DNA from: Pseudogemmobacter lacusdianii
GTDB taxonomy: Bacteria > Pseudomonadota > Alphaproteobacteria > Rhodobacterales > Rhodobacteraceae
Direction of reading: 5' to 3'
DNA: 64,000 nt
NCBI RefSeq assembly: GCF_030848395.1
Contig: NZ_JAVDBT010000004.1
Span: 62,001 to 126,000 of the forward strand
Made by a program: the position numbers and the translations under genes. This document shows, piece by piece, positions 6,588-15,657 of the stretch. The notes beneath the pieces are model-generated. The model saw only the letters and a program-made list of their open reading frames with translations. It did not search any database and was not told the DNA's origin. How positions within the stretch are numbered: position 1 is the stretch's first letter; each line of letters opens with the position of its first letter.

Positions 6588-9496
6588 GGATCGACGGCAA
6601 AGGCATTATCGACCGCACGCGCCCGGTCAGCTTCCGCTTCGATGGCCGCGAATATGGCGGCTATAAGGGCGACACTTTGGCCTCGGCACTGCTGGCCAAT
6701 GACGTGCGTCTGGTCGGCCGCAGCTTCAAATATCACCGCCCGCGCGGGATTTTGACCGCTGGTTCGGAAGAGCCGAATGCGATGGTGGAAATCCACGGCC
6801 GCACCAACCAGACCCCGAACGTCCGCGCCACGGTGCAAGAGATCTTCGACGGGATGGACGCACGCAGCCAAAACCGCATGGGCACATTGCGCCATGACCT
6901 GTTGGCGGTGAACGATTATGTCTCGCCCTTCCTGTCGGCGGGCTTCTATTACAAGACCTTCATGTGGCCGCGCGCCTTCTGGGAGCGGGTCTATGAGCCG
7001 ATCATCCGCCGTGCGGCGGGGCTTGGCAGCCTTTCGGGCAAGCATGATGATGGCAGCTATGAGAAGGCCTTTGCCTTCTGCGATCTGTTGGTCATCGGCG
7101 CTGGGCCGACGGGCCTGATGGCCGCTTTGGTTGCAGCGCGCTCGGGCGCGGATGTGATCTTGGCGGAAGAAAACCCGCATCTGGGCGGGCGTTTGATCGA
7201 TGACGCGGGCCAGATCGATGGCGAGCCGGCGGCGCTTTGGGTGGCACGGGTCGAGGCCGAGCTGCGGTCCTTGCCGAATGTGCGGATCATGACCCGCACC
7301 GCGGTGACCGGCGCTTATGACAATGGCACCTTTGGTGCTTTGGAGCGGGTGGGCCTGCACAAGTCGGCGCGTCCGAACCTGCCGCGCGAATGCTTCTGGC
7401 GCATCGTCGCCAAACGCTCGGTGCTGGCGGCAGGCGCTTTGGAGCGGCCGATTGCCTTCCCGATGAACGACCGTCCGGGCATCATGATGGCAAGCGCCGT
7501 GCGCAGCTATATGAACCGTTACGGCGTCGTGCCGGGCAAGCGCGTGACGCTCTTTGCCAATACCGATGCTGCCCGCGACACCGCGCGCCAGCTGATTGCG
7601 GCAGGCGTTTCGGTGGCCGCGATCATCGATCCGCGCGCCGATGCCTCCAGCGTCGAAGACTGCCCGGTCTATACCGGGGCCGAGGTGATCGACACCCGTG
7701 GCCGTCTTGGCCTGCGCGAAATCACCATCCGTCAGGGCGGTGAAGAGAAGCGGATCGAAACCGATTGCCTGGCGATGTCAGGCGGTTGGAACCCGACGAT
7801 CCACCTCACCTGCCATATGAATGGCCGCCCGCAATGGAACGAAGAGCTTGCCGCCTTCGTGCCGGTTGAGGGCGCTGTGCCGGGGCTCAGCGCTGCCGGT
7901 GCGGCCAATGGCACCATGTCCACCCACGGCGCCTTGGCCGCGGGCAAGGCAGCGGCCGAGGCGGCCTTGCGTCATCTGGAGCGCAACGTCGCTGAGGTGG
8001 CTGTGCCGGGGGCGGAAGATGCACCCTATGCGGTCCGCGCGACTTGGGCCGTGGAGGGCAAGGGCCGGGCTTGGCTCGACTTCGCCAATGACGTGACCGT
8101 CAAGGACGTGCGCCTTGCCGCGCATGAAAACTATGCCTCGGTCGAGCATATGAAGCGCTACACCACGCAAGGGATGGCGCCGGATCAAGGCAAAAACTCG
8201 AACGTTGGCGCTTTGGCCGTGCTGGCCGATGCGACGGGGCGCGGCATCCCGGAGACCGGGACCACCACCTTCCGTCCGCCTTATGTGCCGGTTTCGATCG
8301 CTTCGATGGGCGCTGGTGGGCGTGGCATGGGCTTTGCGCCGCAGCGCTTCCTGACCTCGGACCAAGCCAGCCGCGACCGCGGCGCGCCGATGGTTGAGGC
8401 GGGGCTTTGGTATCGCCCGAGCTACTTCCCCAAACCGGGTGAGACCACCTGGAAGGAAGCTTGCGACCGCGAGACCACGATGGTGCGGACCTCGGTCGGC
8501 GTTTGCGACGTGTCGACTTTGGGCAAAGTGGATATTCAAGGCAAGGATGCCGCGCGCTTCCTCGACTTCGTTTATACCAATATGTTCAGCACCTTGGGTC
8601 TTGGTAAGGTCCGCTACGGTCTGATGCTGCGCGAAGATGGAACTGTCTTGGACGATGGCACCACCGCGCGTCTGGGCGAGAACCACTATCTGATGACCAC
8701 CACCACCGCCGGGGCTGGCGTGGTGATGCGGCACCTTGATTTCGTGCAGCAAGCCTTCTGTGCCGATTGGGATGTGCGGTTCATCTCGGTGACCGAATCT
8801 TGGGCGCAGTTTGCGGTTGCGGGGCCAATGGCGCGGCAATTGTTGGCGGGCTACCTTGGCCAGCCGGTGGAGCTGCCGTTCATGGGCGTTGCTCCGGTGC
8901 AAATCGGTGATGTGCAGGGACGTCTTTTCCGGATCTCGTTCTCGGGCGAAGAAGGCTACGAGATTGCAGTGCCGACCCGCTATGGTGAAGCGCTCTTCCG
9001 TGACCTGCTGGCGCGGGCCGAGACGATGGGCGGCGGTGCTTACGGTATGGAAGCGCTGAACGTGCTGCGGATCGAGAAAGGGTTCATCACCCATGCCGAG
9101 ATCCACGGCCGCACCAATGCTTTCGACATTGGCATGGTCAAAATGATCTCGGCCAAGAAAGATTGCATCGGCAAAGCGGCAGCGCAGCGCCCGGGCCTGC
9201 TGGGGCCAGAGCGTGAGCAACTGGTCGGTCTGCGCGCAGCTGCGCCGATCACCGCTGGCGCGCATCTCTTCCGCCCGAATGACAAGGTCGAGCTGAAGAA
9301 TGACCAAGGCTATGTCACCAGCGTGGGCTATTCGCCGACGCTCTCGGCTTGGCTGGGGATGGGCTTTGTGGTGAACGGGCGTGCCCGCCACGGCGAGACC
9401 ATTCGCTTGGTCGATCATTTGCGCGGCATCGATGTGCTGTGTGAAATCTGTGACCCGGTCTTCTTTGACCCGGAGGGAGGGAAGCTCCGTGCCTGA
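6584..9496 (+). CDS. soxA: Sarcosine oxidase alpha subunit
   Basis: 970 residues, normal for the family. The N-terminal part (about 1-100) is a Fer2_4-like fold with FKYHRPRGI. A nucleotide-binding domain follows with VIGAGPTGLMAA (about 168-179), and the C-terminal half (about 590-970) is a glycine cleavage T-protein type tetrahydrofolate domain, seen in GEEGYEIAVP and EIHGRTNAFDIG. It binds NAD and folate and passes the methyl carbon of sarcosine to 5,10-methylene-tetrahydrofolate. It overlaps soxD by four bases and soxG by eight. Confidence 0.95.
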   Translation: MRIDGKGIIDRTRPVSFRFDGREYGGYKGDTLASALLANDVRLVGRSFKYHRPRGILTAGSEEPNAMVEIHGRTNQTPNVRATVQEIFDGMDARSQNRMGTLRHDLLAVNDYVSPFLSAGFYYKTFMWPRAFWERVYEPIIRRAAGLGSLSGKHDDGSYEKAFAFCDLLVIGAGPTGLMAALVAARSGADVILAEENPHLGGRLIDDAGQIDGEPAALWVARVEAELRSLPNVRIMTRTAVTGAYDNGTFGALERVGLHKSARPNLPRECFWRIVAKRSVLAAGALERPIAFPMNDRPGIMMASAVRSYMNRYGVVPGKRVTLFANTDAARDTARQLIAAGVSVAAIIDPRADASSVEDCPVYTGAEVIDTRGRLGLREITIRQGGEEKRIETDCLAMSGGWNPTIHLTCHMNGRPQWNEELAAFVPVEGAVPGLSAAGAANGTMSTHGALAAGKAAAEAALRHLERNVAEVAVPGAEDAPYAVRATWAVEGKGRAWLDFANDVTVKDVRLAAHENYASVEHMKRYTTQGMAPDQGKNSNVGALAVLADATGRGIPETGTTTFRPPYVPVSIASMGAGGRGMGFAPQRFLTSDQASRDRGAPMVEAGLWYRPSYFPKPGETTWKEACDRETTMVRTSVGVCDVSTLGKVDIQGKDAARFLDFVYTNMFSTLGLGKVRYGLMLREDGTVLDDGTTARLGENHYLMTTTTAGAGVVMRHLDFVQQAFCADWDVRFISVTESWAQFAVAGPMARQLLAGYLGQPVELPFMGVAPVQIGDVQGRLFRISFSGEEGYEIAVPTRYGEALFRDLLARAETMGGGAYGMEALNVLRIEKGFITHAEIHGRTNAFDIGMVKMISAKKDCIGKAAAQRPGLLGPEREQLVGLRAAAPITAGAHLFRPNDKVELKNDQGYVTSVGYSPTLSAWLGMGFVVNGRARHGETIRLVDHLRGIDVLCEICDPVFFDPEGGKLRA

Positions 9497-10034
9497 ACTG
9501 ATTGCAAAATCCGCGATTGATGCTGGTCCTGTGACCAAGGGCGGGGCCAGCTTGGCCCTCATGGAGCCGGGCCCGATCTCCTCGATTGCGCTTTATGCGC
9601 ATGGGGCGGAAGCGGGGGCTAAGGGTTTGGAAACGCTTGGCCTGTCCTTCCCTGCTCCGGGCCAGTCGCAAGAAAATGGCGCGGCACGCATCCTGTGGAC
9701 GGGCCGCGATCAGGCCTTTCTGATCGGGGCCGAGGCGCCTGCAATGGAAGGCGCTGCCATCACCGATCAAAGCGATGGTTGGGCTGCCTTCAGCCTCTCG
9801 GGCGCTGGGGTCGAGGATGTGCTGTCGCGACTGGTCGCCGTCGATGTACGGCTGTCGGCCTTCGCGCCGGGGCAGGTTGTCCGCACCGGGCTGAACCACA
9901 TGCCGATGATCCTGCGCCGCGCTTCGGCTGAGGCGTTTGAGATTTACACCTTCCGCTCGATGGCGCGCAGCGCTTGGCATGAGTTGGAAGAGGTGATGGG
10001 CCAACTGGCCGCACGCGGGACGCTGAAAAGCTAA
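9489..10034 (+). CDS. soxG: Sarcosine oxidase gamma subunit
   Basis: 181 residues from GTG 9489, which overlaps the soxA stop by eight bases and is preceded by GGAGGGAAG. The product starts VPELIAKSAIDAG. PVTKGGASLALMEPGPISS and the late MARSAWHELEEVMGQLAARG segment are typical of SoxG. The family is related to the T-protein fold and completes the alpha-beta-gamma-delta tetramer. An earlier ATG in frame lies wholly inside soxA and would not give a family-like N-terminus. A strong terminator follows. Confidence 0.93.
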   Translation: MPELIAKSAIDAGPVTKGGASLALMEPGPISSIALYAHGAEAGAKGLETLGLSFPAPGQSQENGAARILWTGRDQAFLIGAEAPAMEGAAITDQSDGWAAFSLSGAGVEDVLSRLVAVDVRLSAFAPGQVVRTGLNHMPMILRRASAEAFEIYTFRSMARSAWHELEEVMGQLAARGTLKS

Positions 10035-10067
10035 GGCCAGCGCTGCCAAAACTCAGCAGATAAAGTG

Positions 10068-10103
10068 GATCCTGTGGCGAAAGTCACAGGATCTTGTCAT
10101 TTT
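10068..10103 (+). terminator. Rho-independent terminator of the sox operon
   Basis: A perfect 9-base stem GATCCTGTG / CACAGGATC (10068-10076 and 10085-10093) with loop GCGAAAGT is followed by TTGTCATTTT. It lies 33 bases after the soxG stop. Confidence 0.85.
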
Positions 10104-10210
10104 ACGCAACGAAAACCGGCGGATTTCTGTCTAGAGAATATTTTACCACTGGAACGGGAGCAAAGGGAAGATTACACCCTTCCTGAAGCATAGTTTCAGG
10201 AAAGCTGAAT

Positions 10211-11398
10211 ATGGCACCCGATGGTCAGGTTCTTGCCCCCAATCTCCACGAGTCTGAATCCATCCCCGAAGCCGCAAGGGCCGAGATTGATCGGCTGCTA
10301 AGCTCGGGCGATTTGTTCCGTTACACCGCGCCTTCGGATGCGCCGGTGGCCTTGTTGGAAAAAGAGTTCGCCGAACTTTTGGGCGCGCGCTTTGCGCTGG
10401 CGGTTTCGTCCTGCTCGGCGGCTTTGTTCTTGTGTCTCAAGGCTTTGGATCTGCCGAAAGGCGCCAAAGTGCTGATCCCGGCCTTCACCTTTGCCGCGGT
10501 GCCGTCCTCGGTTGTCCATGCGGAATGTGAGCCGGTCTTGGTTGAGGTTGGTGCGAATTACCGCGTGGATATGGCTGATTTTGCAGCGAAATTGCCGCAA
10601 GCCTCGGCCGTTTTGATCAGCCATATGCGCGGCCATACCTCGGATATGGATGCGATCATGGCGCTTTGCGATGCTGCTGGCGTGCCGGTGATCGAAGATG
10701 CGGCGCATTCTTTGGGCACGTTGTGGAGCGGTCGCCAGATCGGCACGATCGGCAAGGCGGGCTGTTTCAGCTTCCAATCCTATAAGCTGGTGAATGCCGG
10801 TGAGGGCGGGATCATGGTCACCGATGATCCTGAGATCGCGGCGCGGGCCATCATCATGTCCGGCGCTTATGAGGAAAACTGGAAGAAACATCCGGGGCTT
10901 AGCAATTCCTGCGCGCATTGGCAGAATAAGCTGCCGCTTTATAATTTGCGGATGCAGAACCTTTCGGCGGCGGTGATCCGGCCGCAGCTGCCCTTGGTGG
11001 CGGACCGCGTGACCAAGGGCCGGGCGAATTACGACCATGTCGCGGCGCAGCTGAATGATTGCCCGCATCTGGTGGTGCCGCCGGCCTTGCCGGGCGAAGA
11101 GCGCGCGCCGGATTCGATCCAGTTCAACCTGAAGGGCGAATGGAGCGATGATGAGGCGCGGGCGTTGCAGGCGGCGGCCAAGGCGCGTGGCGTGACGGTG
11201 CAGGTCTTTGGCCTCAGCGACGGCAATGCGCGGGCGTTTTGGAACTGGCAGTTCCTTGGCGATGTGCCCGAGCTGCCGCAGACCCGTGCGATGCTGATGC
11301 GGGCTTGCGATGTGCGGCTGCCGACGCGGCTTTCGCAAGCCGAGCTCGACTTTGTGGCAGGGGTGATCTTGGACGCTGTGGCCGAAGTTAAGGGCTAA
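10211..11398 (+). CDS. DegT/DnrJ/EryC1/StrS family PLP aminotransferase
   Basis: 395 residues with the family layout. SSCSAALFLCLKAL (66-79) would bind the PLP phosphate, Asp163 lies in VIEDAAHSLG, and the Schiff-base Lys192 lies in FQSYKLVNAGEGG. Family members transaminate sugar-linked ketones or, in some branches, amino acids or inositols. No nucleotide-sugar genes are nearby, so the substrate is unknown. Its 3' end overlaps the convergent LysR gene by four bases, and that regulator may control it, although convergent arrangement makes this weak. The 176 bases upstream hold the sox terminator and its promoter. Confidence 0.85.
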   Translation: MAPDGQVLAPNLHESESIPEAARAEIDRLLSSGDLFRYTAPSDAPVALLEKEFAELLGARFALAVSSCSAALFLCLKALDLPKGAKVLIPAFTFAAVPSSVVHAECEPVLVEVGANYRVDMADFAAKLPQASAVLISHMRGHTSDMDAIMALCDAAGVPVIEDAAHSLGTLWSGRQIGTIGKAGCFSFQSYKLVNAGEGGIMVTDDPEIAARAIIMSGAYEENWKKHPGLSNSCAHWQNKLPLYNLRMQNLSAAVIRPQLPLVADRVTKGRANYDHVAAQLNDCPHLVVPPALPGEERAPDSIQFNLKGEWSDDEARALQAAAKARGVTVQVFGLSDGNARAFWNWQFLGDVPELPQTRAMLMRACDVRLPTRLSQAELDFVAGVILDAVAEVKG

Positions 11399-12333
11399 AG
11401 CACCCGCAGCTCGGACCCAAGGAAGGGCAGAGCTGCGCACATCGGGTCGATCACGTCGCTTTGGATAAGTCCCTTGAGGCGTTGCGAAATCTGCGCGGGA
11501 ACCCCGCGCAGAACCCCATTGCGCGCTGAAAGTGACAGCGTGCGCGACATCGGCGCGAAGGGCAGGGGGGTGACCTCAACCTCGGCCCGGAAGCGGCGGG
11601 CTTGATGCAAAGCCAGCGGCGTCAGGATCGCCCAACCCTCTCCAGCCGCGACCATGGCAAGGATGGCGTGATAGCTGTCGAGTTCGAACCGCGAGGCGGG
11701 GTTCAGGCCAAGCTGCGCCAGATGCGCGGCGATTTGGCGGCCCATCAGATGGCGCGCGGTGTAGCGGATCAGCGGTAGATCGGCGGGCGTACGGCCCTTG
11801 GGGCAGACGGCAAGGAAGGGCTCACGCAGGATCGGATGCAGCTCACGCCCTTCGCCTTCGCTGCCGCTGTCGGCGGCGACGACCACGTCTAAGGCACGGG
11901 AATCCAGAAGGTCGAGCAGGCGATGCGAGGGGCCGGTTTCCAGAAGGAAGCGGCAGGATTTCAGCTCTTGCGACAAAGCCGAGAGCAGCCGCGGCGTCAC
12001 GTCCGCGTCAAAATCCTCAATCATTCCAAGGCGTAGCGTAGTGAGGCCCGCAAGGTCGGCCTGAGCCAGCTCGGCCCGCGCCTCTTCTGCGGCATTAAGC
12101 ATGGTCTGGGCATGACGACGGAACATCGCCCCCGCTGGCGTGATCGCCATCGGCCTTGTGCTGCGGTCCAGCAAAGCCGCGCCAAGGGCCTGCTCCAGCC
12201 CGCTTAATTGCTGCGAGACGGCCGAGGGGCTGACGCCCAGACGCCGCGCCGCAGCAGAGATTGCGCCCTCTTCTGCAGCGGCGAGAAAGATCTCAATGCC
12301 CCAAAGAGTGACGCGGCCCTCCGGCTCGGGCAT
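11395..12333 (-). CDS. LysR-family transcriptional regulator
   Basis: 312 residues. A winged helix-turn-helix at about 10-70 includes AAEEGAISAAARRLGVSPSA and VSQQLSGLEQALG, typical of LysR. It is followed by a linker helix and a periplasmic-binding-like effector domain (about 95-300). LysR proteins bind small effectors and usually regulate divergent genes; here the upstream neighbour is phaR on the same strand, so its target is not obvious. It ends head-on against the DegT aminotransferase and starts four bases from the phaR stop codon. Confidence 0.9.
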   Translation of the reverse strand: MPEPEGRVTLWGIEIFLAAAEEGAISAAARRLGVSPSAVSQQLSGLEQALGAALLDRSTRPMAITPAGAMFRRHAQTMLNAAEEARAELAQADLAGLTTLRLGMIEDFDADVTPRLLSALSQELKSCRFLLETGPSHRLLDLLDSRALDVVVAADSGSEGEGRELHPILREPFLAVCPKGRTPADLPLIRYTARHLMGRQIAAHLAQLGLNPASRFELDSYHAILAMVAAGEGWAILTPLALHQARRFRAEVEVTPLPFAPMSRTLSLSARNGVLRGVPAQISQRLKGLIQSDVIDPMCAALPFLGSELRVL

Positions 12334-12336
12334 GGC

Positions 12337-12900
12337 TTAAAGCTTCGACAGTTTGGACTGCAATTCAGCCAACTGACGCTTGATATCGGCGATATCATCT
12401 TCCTTTGCCGGGGCTTCGCCCTCAGGCTCTGCCGCAGTGCCGGGCCAGCCGGGCATTGCACCGGCACCGCCCATCATCGACTTTAGGAAGGCTTCTTGCT
12501 GCTTGCGCAGCGCCTCAAACCCCGGGATCGACGCCATCGGGTTTTGGATTTTCGTGAGGTTTTCCATAACCTTGGACTGTTTGCCGCGCAGCATCTCAAA
12601 AGAGGCTGCAAGGAATTGCGGCATCACCGACTGCATGCCGGACGCATAGCTGCGCACAAGATCGGTGAGCACATCGACGGGCAGAACGTTCTCGCCCTTC
12701 GATTCATGTTCCGCCACGATCTGCAACAGATATTGGCGCGTCAGGTCATCGCCGGTCTTGAGGTCGATGATCTGCACCTCACGCCCCTGACGGATGAAAC
12801 CGGCAATATCCTCAAGCGTGACGTAATCCGAGGTCTCGGTGTTGTAGAGCCGCCGACTGGCGTAGCGCTTGATCAAAAGCGGCTTGTCGGTCTCAGCCAT
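12337..12900 (-). CDS. phaR: Polyhydroxyalkanoate synthesis repressor PhaR
   Basis: 187 residues. The conserved N-terminal domain starts LLIKRYASRRLYNTETSDYV and continues with LEDIAGFIRQG and IIDLKTGDDLTRQYLLQI, the PHB/PHA accumulation regulator domain. The C-terminus is a Pro/Glu-rich tail ending in a coiled segment, LKRQLAELQSKLSKL. PhaR represses phasin and synthase genes and leaves DNA when it binds nascent PHA. Candidate binding sites (CTGC-N3-GCAG) lie before phaP and between phaC and phaZ in this window. It is downstream of phaP on the same strand but separated from it by a terminator. Confidence 0.95.
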   Translation of the reverse strand: MAETDKPLLIKRYASRRLYNTETSDYVTLEDIAGFIRQGREVQIIDLKTGDDLTRQYLLQIVAEHESKGENVLPVDVLTDLVRSYASGMQSVMPQFLAASFEMLRGKQSKVMENLTKIQNPMASIPGFEALRKQQEAFLKSMMGGAGAMPGWPGTAAEPEGEAPAKEDDIADIKRQLAELQSKLSKL

Positions 12901-12956
12901 CGCGGGTCCCCCAGAGCATTATGCGCATGCAGAGAAGCTTAGGGCGGGTGGGGGCC

Positions 12957-12989
12957 AAAAAGCAAGGGCGGGCCGCAATGGACCCGCCC
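12957..12989 (-). terminator. Rho-independent terminator after phaP
   Basis: On the minus strand a GGGCGGGTCC / GGCCCGCCC stem with one bulge is followed by TTGCTTTTT. It lies about 85 bases after the phaP stop and isolates phaP from phaR. Confidence 0.75.
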
Positions 12990-13073
12990 GCCAGATGATA
13001 TTCTTTGGTCTACTTGCCGGGATGCGGCATAAAAGACCTTGATCGCAAAGGCTTACTTCGCGGCCGAAGCGGC

Positions 13074-13502
13074 TTACTTGGCGGCAGCGGTCACCTCGGC
13101 GGTGGCTTTCTGCACAACAGCGGAAGCGTCTTGCGAGGCTTCTTTGCCAGCAGCCAACATCAGCTCAACCGTTTCAGCTTGGACTTTTTTCGCAACTTCA
13201 GCGAAGGCGGCAAAGTTCTCAGCGGCGATTTCGGCCGAGGCGGAAGCGAAGTCGCTCACCGATTTCGAATAATCGGTCGGCTCGGTCTTGGCTTTGGCAA
13301 CATCGCCCAAACGTGCCAGAGCGTCTTTGGCCCATTTGGCGCTGATCTCGGTCGATTTTTCAGCGGCATCCAGAGCAACTTTGGCCAGCTTCTCGCCAAA
13401 AGCAGCTTGGGTTTTGAAGGCGGTTTGCAGCGCCGAGGAGTCAACCGGGAACTGAGCCAGCATGTCCTGGAAGACCTTGGTGTAGTCCTGAGTCTTGTTC
13501 AT
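13074..13502 (-). CDS. phaP: Phasin (PHA granule-associated protein)
   Basis: 142 residues from ATG 13502, chosen for an AGGAG ribosome site eight bases upstream; a longer in-frame extension runs through the operator region and is not family-like. The protein is almost entirely helical and rich in Ala, Lys and Glu (DALARLGDVAKAKTEPTDYS, KKVQAETVELMLAAGKEA). This is the phasin_2 type pattern of amphipathic helices that coat PHA granules. Two CTGC-N3-GCAG motifs lie 72-109 bases upstream of the start. It is a separate transcription unit with its own terminator. Confidence 0.93.
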   Translation of the reverse strand: MNKTQDYTKVFQDMLAQFPVDSSALQTAFKTQAAFGEKLAKVALDAAEKSTEISAKWAKDALARLGDVAKAKTEPTDYSKSVSDFASASAEIAAENFAAFAEVAKKVQAETVELMLAAGKEASQDASAVVQKATAEVTAAAK

Positions 13503-13573
13503 GTCATCATCTCCTGTGTCCGGGTGCCATCGGTCCAGCCGCGGGGCCCGTTTCATGAACAGAGATATAGATG

Positions 13574-13584
13574 CTGCAGTGCAG
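13574..13584. promoter_or_regulatory. Candidate PhaR operator 1 upstream of phaP
   Basis: CTGCAGTGCAG matches CTGC-N3-GCAG, the motif reported for PhaR proteins of Paracoccus and Rhodobacter. It is 72-82 bases upstream of the phaP ATG and 27 bases from operator 2. A further partial copy (GCAGCAATGCA) follows directly. Confidence 0.75.
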
Positions 13585-13600
13585 CAATGCAAGGCTCTTT

Positions 13601-13611
13601 CTGCATTGCAG
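13601..13611. promoter_or_regulatory. Candidate PhaR operator 2 upstream of phaP
   Basis: CTGCATTGCAG is an exact CTGC-N3-GCAG match, 99-109 bases upstream of the phaP ATG. Paired sites with this spacing before a phasin gene resemble the arrangement known in Rhodobacter. Confidence 0.75.
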
Positions 13612-13711
13612 CAATCGTCTGGGTGCATGGCTGGCGCTAACGCACACGTCACGGGGGAGTTGGGGCGCGACTAAGAACCGATTGATCTGCTTCACGAAAG
13701 CTGCGGGTCGG

Positions 13712-13745
13712 GGTGGATTTGGCGGTGTTGCGGGCCAAATCCACC
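13712..13745 (-). terminator. Distal hairpin downstream of phaC
   Basis: A perfect 12-base inverted repeat, GGTGGATTTGGC / GCCAAATCCACC, with a 10-base loop. It lies about 83-116 bases after the phaC stop. No T-run follows on the minus strand, so termination would be weak or the hairpin may protect the 3' end. Confidence 0.55.
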
Positions 13746-13749
13746 GATC

Positions 13750-13775
13750 AACCTCGCTGCAATGGCAGCGAGGTT
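13750..13775 (-). terminator. Proximal hairpin downstream of phaC
   Basis: A perfect 11-base inverted repeat, AACCTCGCTGC / GCAGCGAGGTT, with a 4-base loop. It sits five bases from the distal hairpin. Its core also reads CTGC-N4-GCAG, so a PhaR contact is possible but less likely than an RNA role. Confidence 0.6.
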
Positions 13776-13827
13776 ATTTGGGCTTCTTGGGGGAAGGCGC
13801 CGAATCGCTGCGCTGCGGCGGAGGCGT

Positions 13828-15633
13828 TTAGCTGGCCTCGTTTTGCAGCTGCAGCGGCAGCACATAGGTGCCAGGGGCTGGGGCAAGTGTGCCGTCTTTG
13901 CCGCCGGGCGGACGTGCCTTCACCATGCCGCCTGACCGCTCGGCCAGCCAAGCGCCCCAGCGCGGCCACCAGCTGGCATGGGTTTTCTCGGCCCCAGCGC
14001 GCCAGTCTTCAGGACTGCCCTCGATGGGGGCAGGGCTGCTGTAATGGCCGTATTTGCCCTTGGAGGGCGGGTTGATGATCCCGGCGATATGGCCAGATTC
14101 GGCAAGGATAAAGGTTTTATCCTTTGATCCCATTTGCTTGATGCCGTTGAACGAGCCTTTCCAATGGGCGATGTGGTCGGTCTCGCAAGCCACGGCGCAG
14201 AGCGGCAGTTGGATGTCCGCAAGCGAGACCGGCTCACCGAAGACCGGGAATTGGCCGGTGGCGAAGCCATTTTTTTGGCACAGGGCACGCAGATATTCGA
14301 CGGCCATCGCGGCGGGCAGGTTGGTGCCGTCGCCGTTCCAATAGAGCAGATCGAAGGCGGGCGGGCGCTCTCCCATCATATAGCTTTTGATCGCCGGGGC
14401 GTAGATCAGGTCGTTTGAACGCAGGAAAGAGAAGGTGCGCGACATGAAAAAGGAGGAGAGAATCCCGTCTTGCGCGGTCTGACGCTCGATCCCGTCGACG
14501 AAGTCGTTGGCAAGAAAGACGCCCACCTCGCCCGGGTCGGAGAAATCGGTGAGGGTGGTGAAGAAGGTCGCGCTTTTGGCCGAGGTATCTCCCGCTTTTT
14601 GCAGATGCGCGAGGGTGAGGCCCAAGGTGGTGCCGGCGATGCAATAGCCAACGACGTTGATCTGTTTCTCGCCGGTGATGCGGCGCGTTTCGGCCATCGC
14701 GCGGATGAAACCGTCGCGGATATAATCATCCATGCCGACGCCCGCGTAAGAAGCATCGGGGTTGACCCAAGAGACCACGAAGACGGTGAAGCCCTGATCC
14801 ACGATCCATTTGATCAGGGAATTCTGCGGCTTAAGGTCCATGATGTAGAATTTGTTGATCCAAGGCGGGAAGATCAGCAGCGGGGTTTTGTGCACCTTTT
14901 CGGTGCTGGGCGCATATTGGATAAGCTCCAACATACGGTTGCGGTAGACGACCGCGCCGGGGGTGGTGGCGAGGTTGCGCCCGACTTGGAAGGCAGATTT
15001 ATCGGCAAGGTTGACCAGAAGATCGCCCTGATTTGCCTCAATATCGCGGATCAGGTTCTCAAGGCCTTGGACCAAGCTTTCGCCATCGGTCTGCATCGCC
15101 TTTTCCAAAGCATCGGGGTTGGTGCCAAGAAAATTGGTGGGGGCGAAGAGGTCGATGATTTGACGGATGAAGTAATCGGCGCGGCGGTGGTCCACCGGAT
15201 CAAGGCCTTCCTGTCCGGCGACTGCCGTCGTCAAAGCCTCGGAGTTAAAGAGGTATTGCTGCTTTAAGTAGTTGAAGAACGGGTGGTTGTCCCAAAGCGG
15301 ATTGGCAAAGCGGCGGTCAGTGGGGCCTTTGTCGGCGGGGGCTTCAAAGGTTCCCTTGGCCAAGGTGGCTTGGGCATCGGCGTAATGTTTCAGCGTTTTG
15401 CCCCAATAACCGACCTGCTGCTCAATCACCTTGCCGGGATTTTGCATCATTTCCGCAAGATAGGCGGCGGTGGCTTTGACGTAGACCTCTTGGCTGGGGC
15501 CGGCGAGGGCGGGGTCGGAGGTGCGGCGGTTGGCAAGGGCTGTGGTCAGGCGGGTCGAAAGCTCTTCCATACGGGCCAAATTGGCGCTGAGGCGGTCTTG
15601 CCGGGCGGTGATTTCGTCGGATTCTGTTGCCAT
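13828..15633 (-). CDS. phaC: Class I polyhydroxyalkanoate synthase
   Basis: 601 residues, a normal class I length. The N-terminal PhaC_N region (about 105-275) has NPLWDNHPFFNYLKQQYLF, followed by an alpha/beta hydrolase-like core. The catalytic nucleophile Cys331 lies in the lipase-like box VVGYCIAGT, the Asp in CETDHIAHW and the His in ESGHIAGIINPP. It polymerises (R)-3-hydroxyacyl-CoA into PHA on the granule surface. It diverges from phaZ, with a PhaR-type site 25 bases upstream of its start. Confidence 0.96.
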   Translation of the reverse strand: MATESDEITARQDRLSANLARMEELSTRLTTALANRRTSDPALAGPSQEVYVKATAAYLAEMMQNPGKVIEQQVGYWGKTLKHYADAQATLAKGTFEAPADKGPTDRRFANPLWDNHPFFNYLKQQYLFNSEALTTAVAGQEGLDPVDHRRADYFIRQIIDLFAPTNFLGTNPDALEKAMQTDGESLVQGLENLIRDIEANQGDLLVNLADKSAFQVGRNLATTPGAVVYRNRMLELIQYAPSTEKVHKTPLLIFPPWINKFYIMDLKPQNSLIKWIVDQGFTVFVVSWVNPDASYAGVGMDDYIRDGFIRAMAETRRITGEKQINVVGYCIAGTTLGLTLAHLQKAGDTSAKSATFFTTLTDFSDPGEVGVFLANDFVDGIERQTAQDGILSSFFMSRTFSFLRSNDLIYAPAIKSYMMGERPPAFDLLYWNGDGTNLPAAMAVEYLRALCQKNGFATGQFPVFGEPVSLADIQLPLCAVACETDHIAHWKGSFNGIKQMGSKDKTFILAESGHIAGIINPPSKGKYGHYSSPAPIEGSPEDWRAGAEKTHASWWPRWGAWLAERSGGMVKARPPGGKDGTLAPAPGTYVLPLQLQNEAS

Positions 15634-15657
15634 GCTTCTCGATCCCCCCTATCTTTG

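Larger units (their letters stand above)
13503..13827. other. phaP upstream / phaC downstream intergenic region
   Basis: 325 bases. The left part is the phaP promoter region with two PhaR-type sites (13574-13584, 13601-13611). The right part is the phaC 3' region with two perfect hairpins (13712-13745 and 13750-13775). No coding sequence is supported. Confidence 0.7.
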
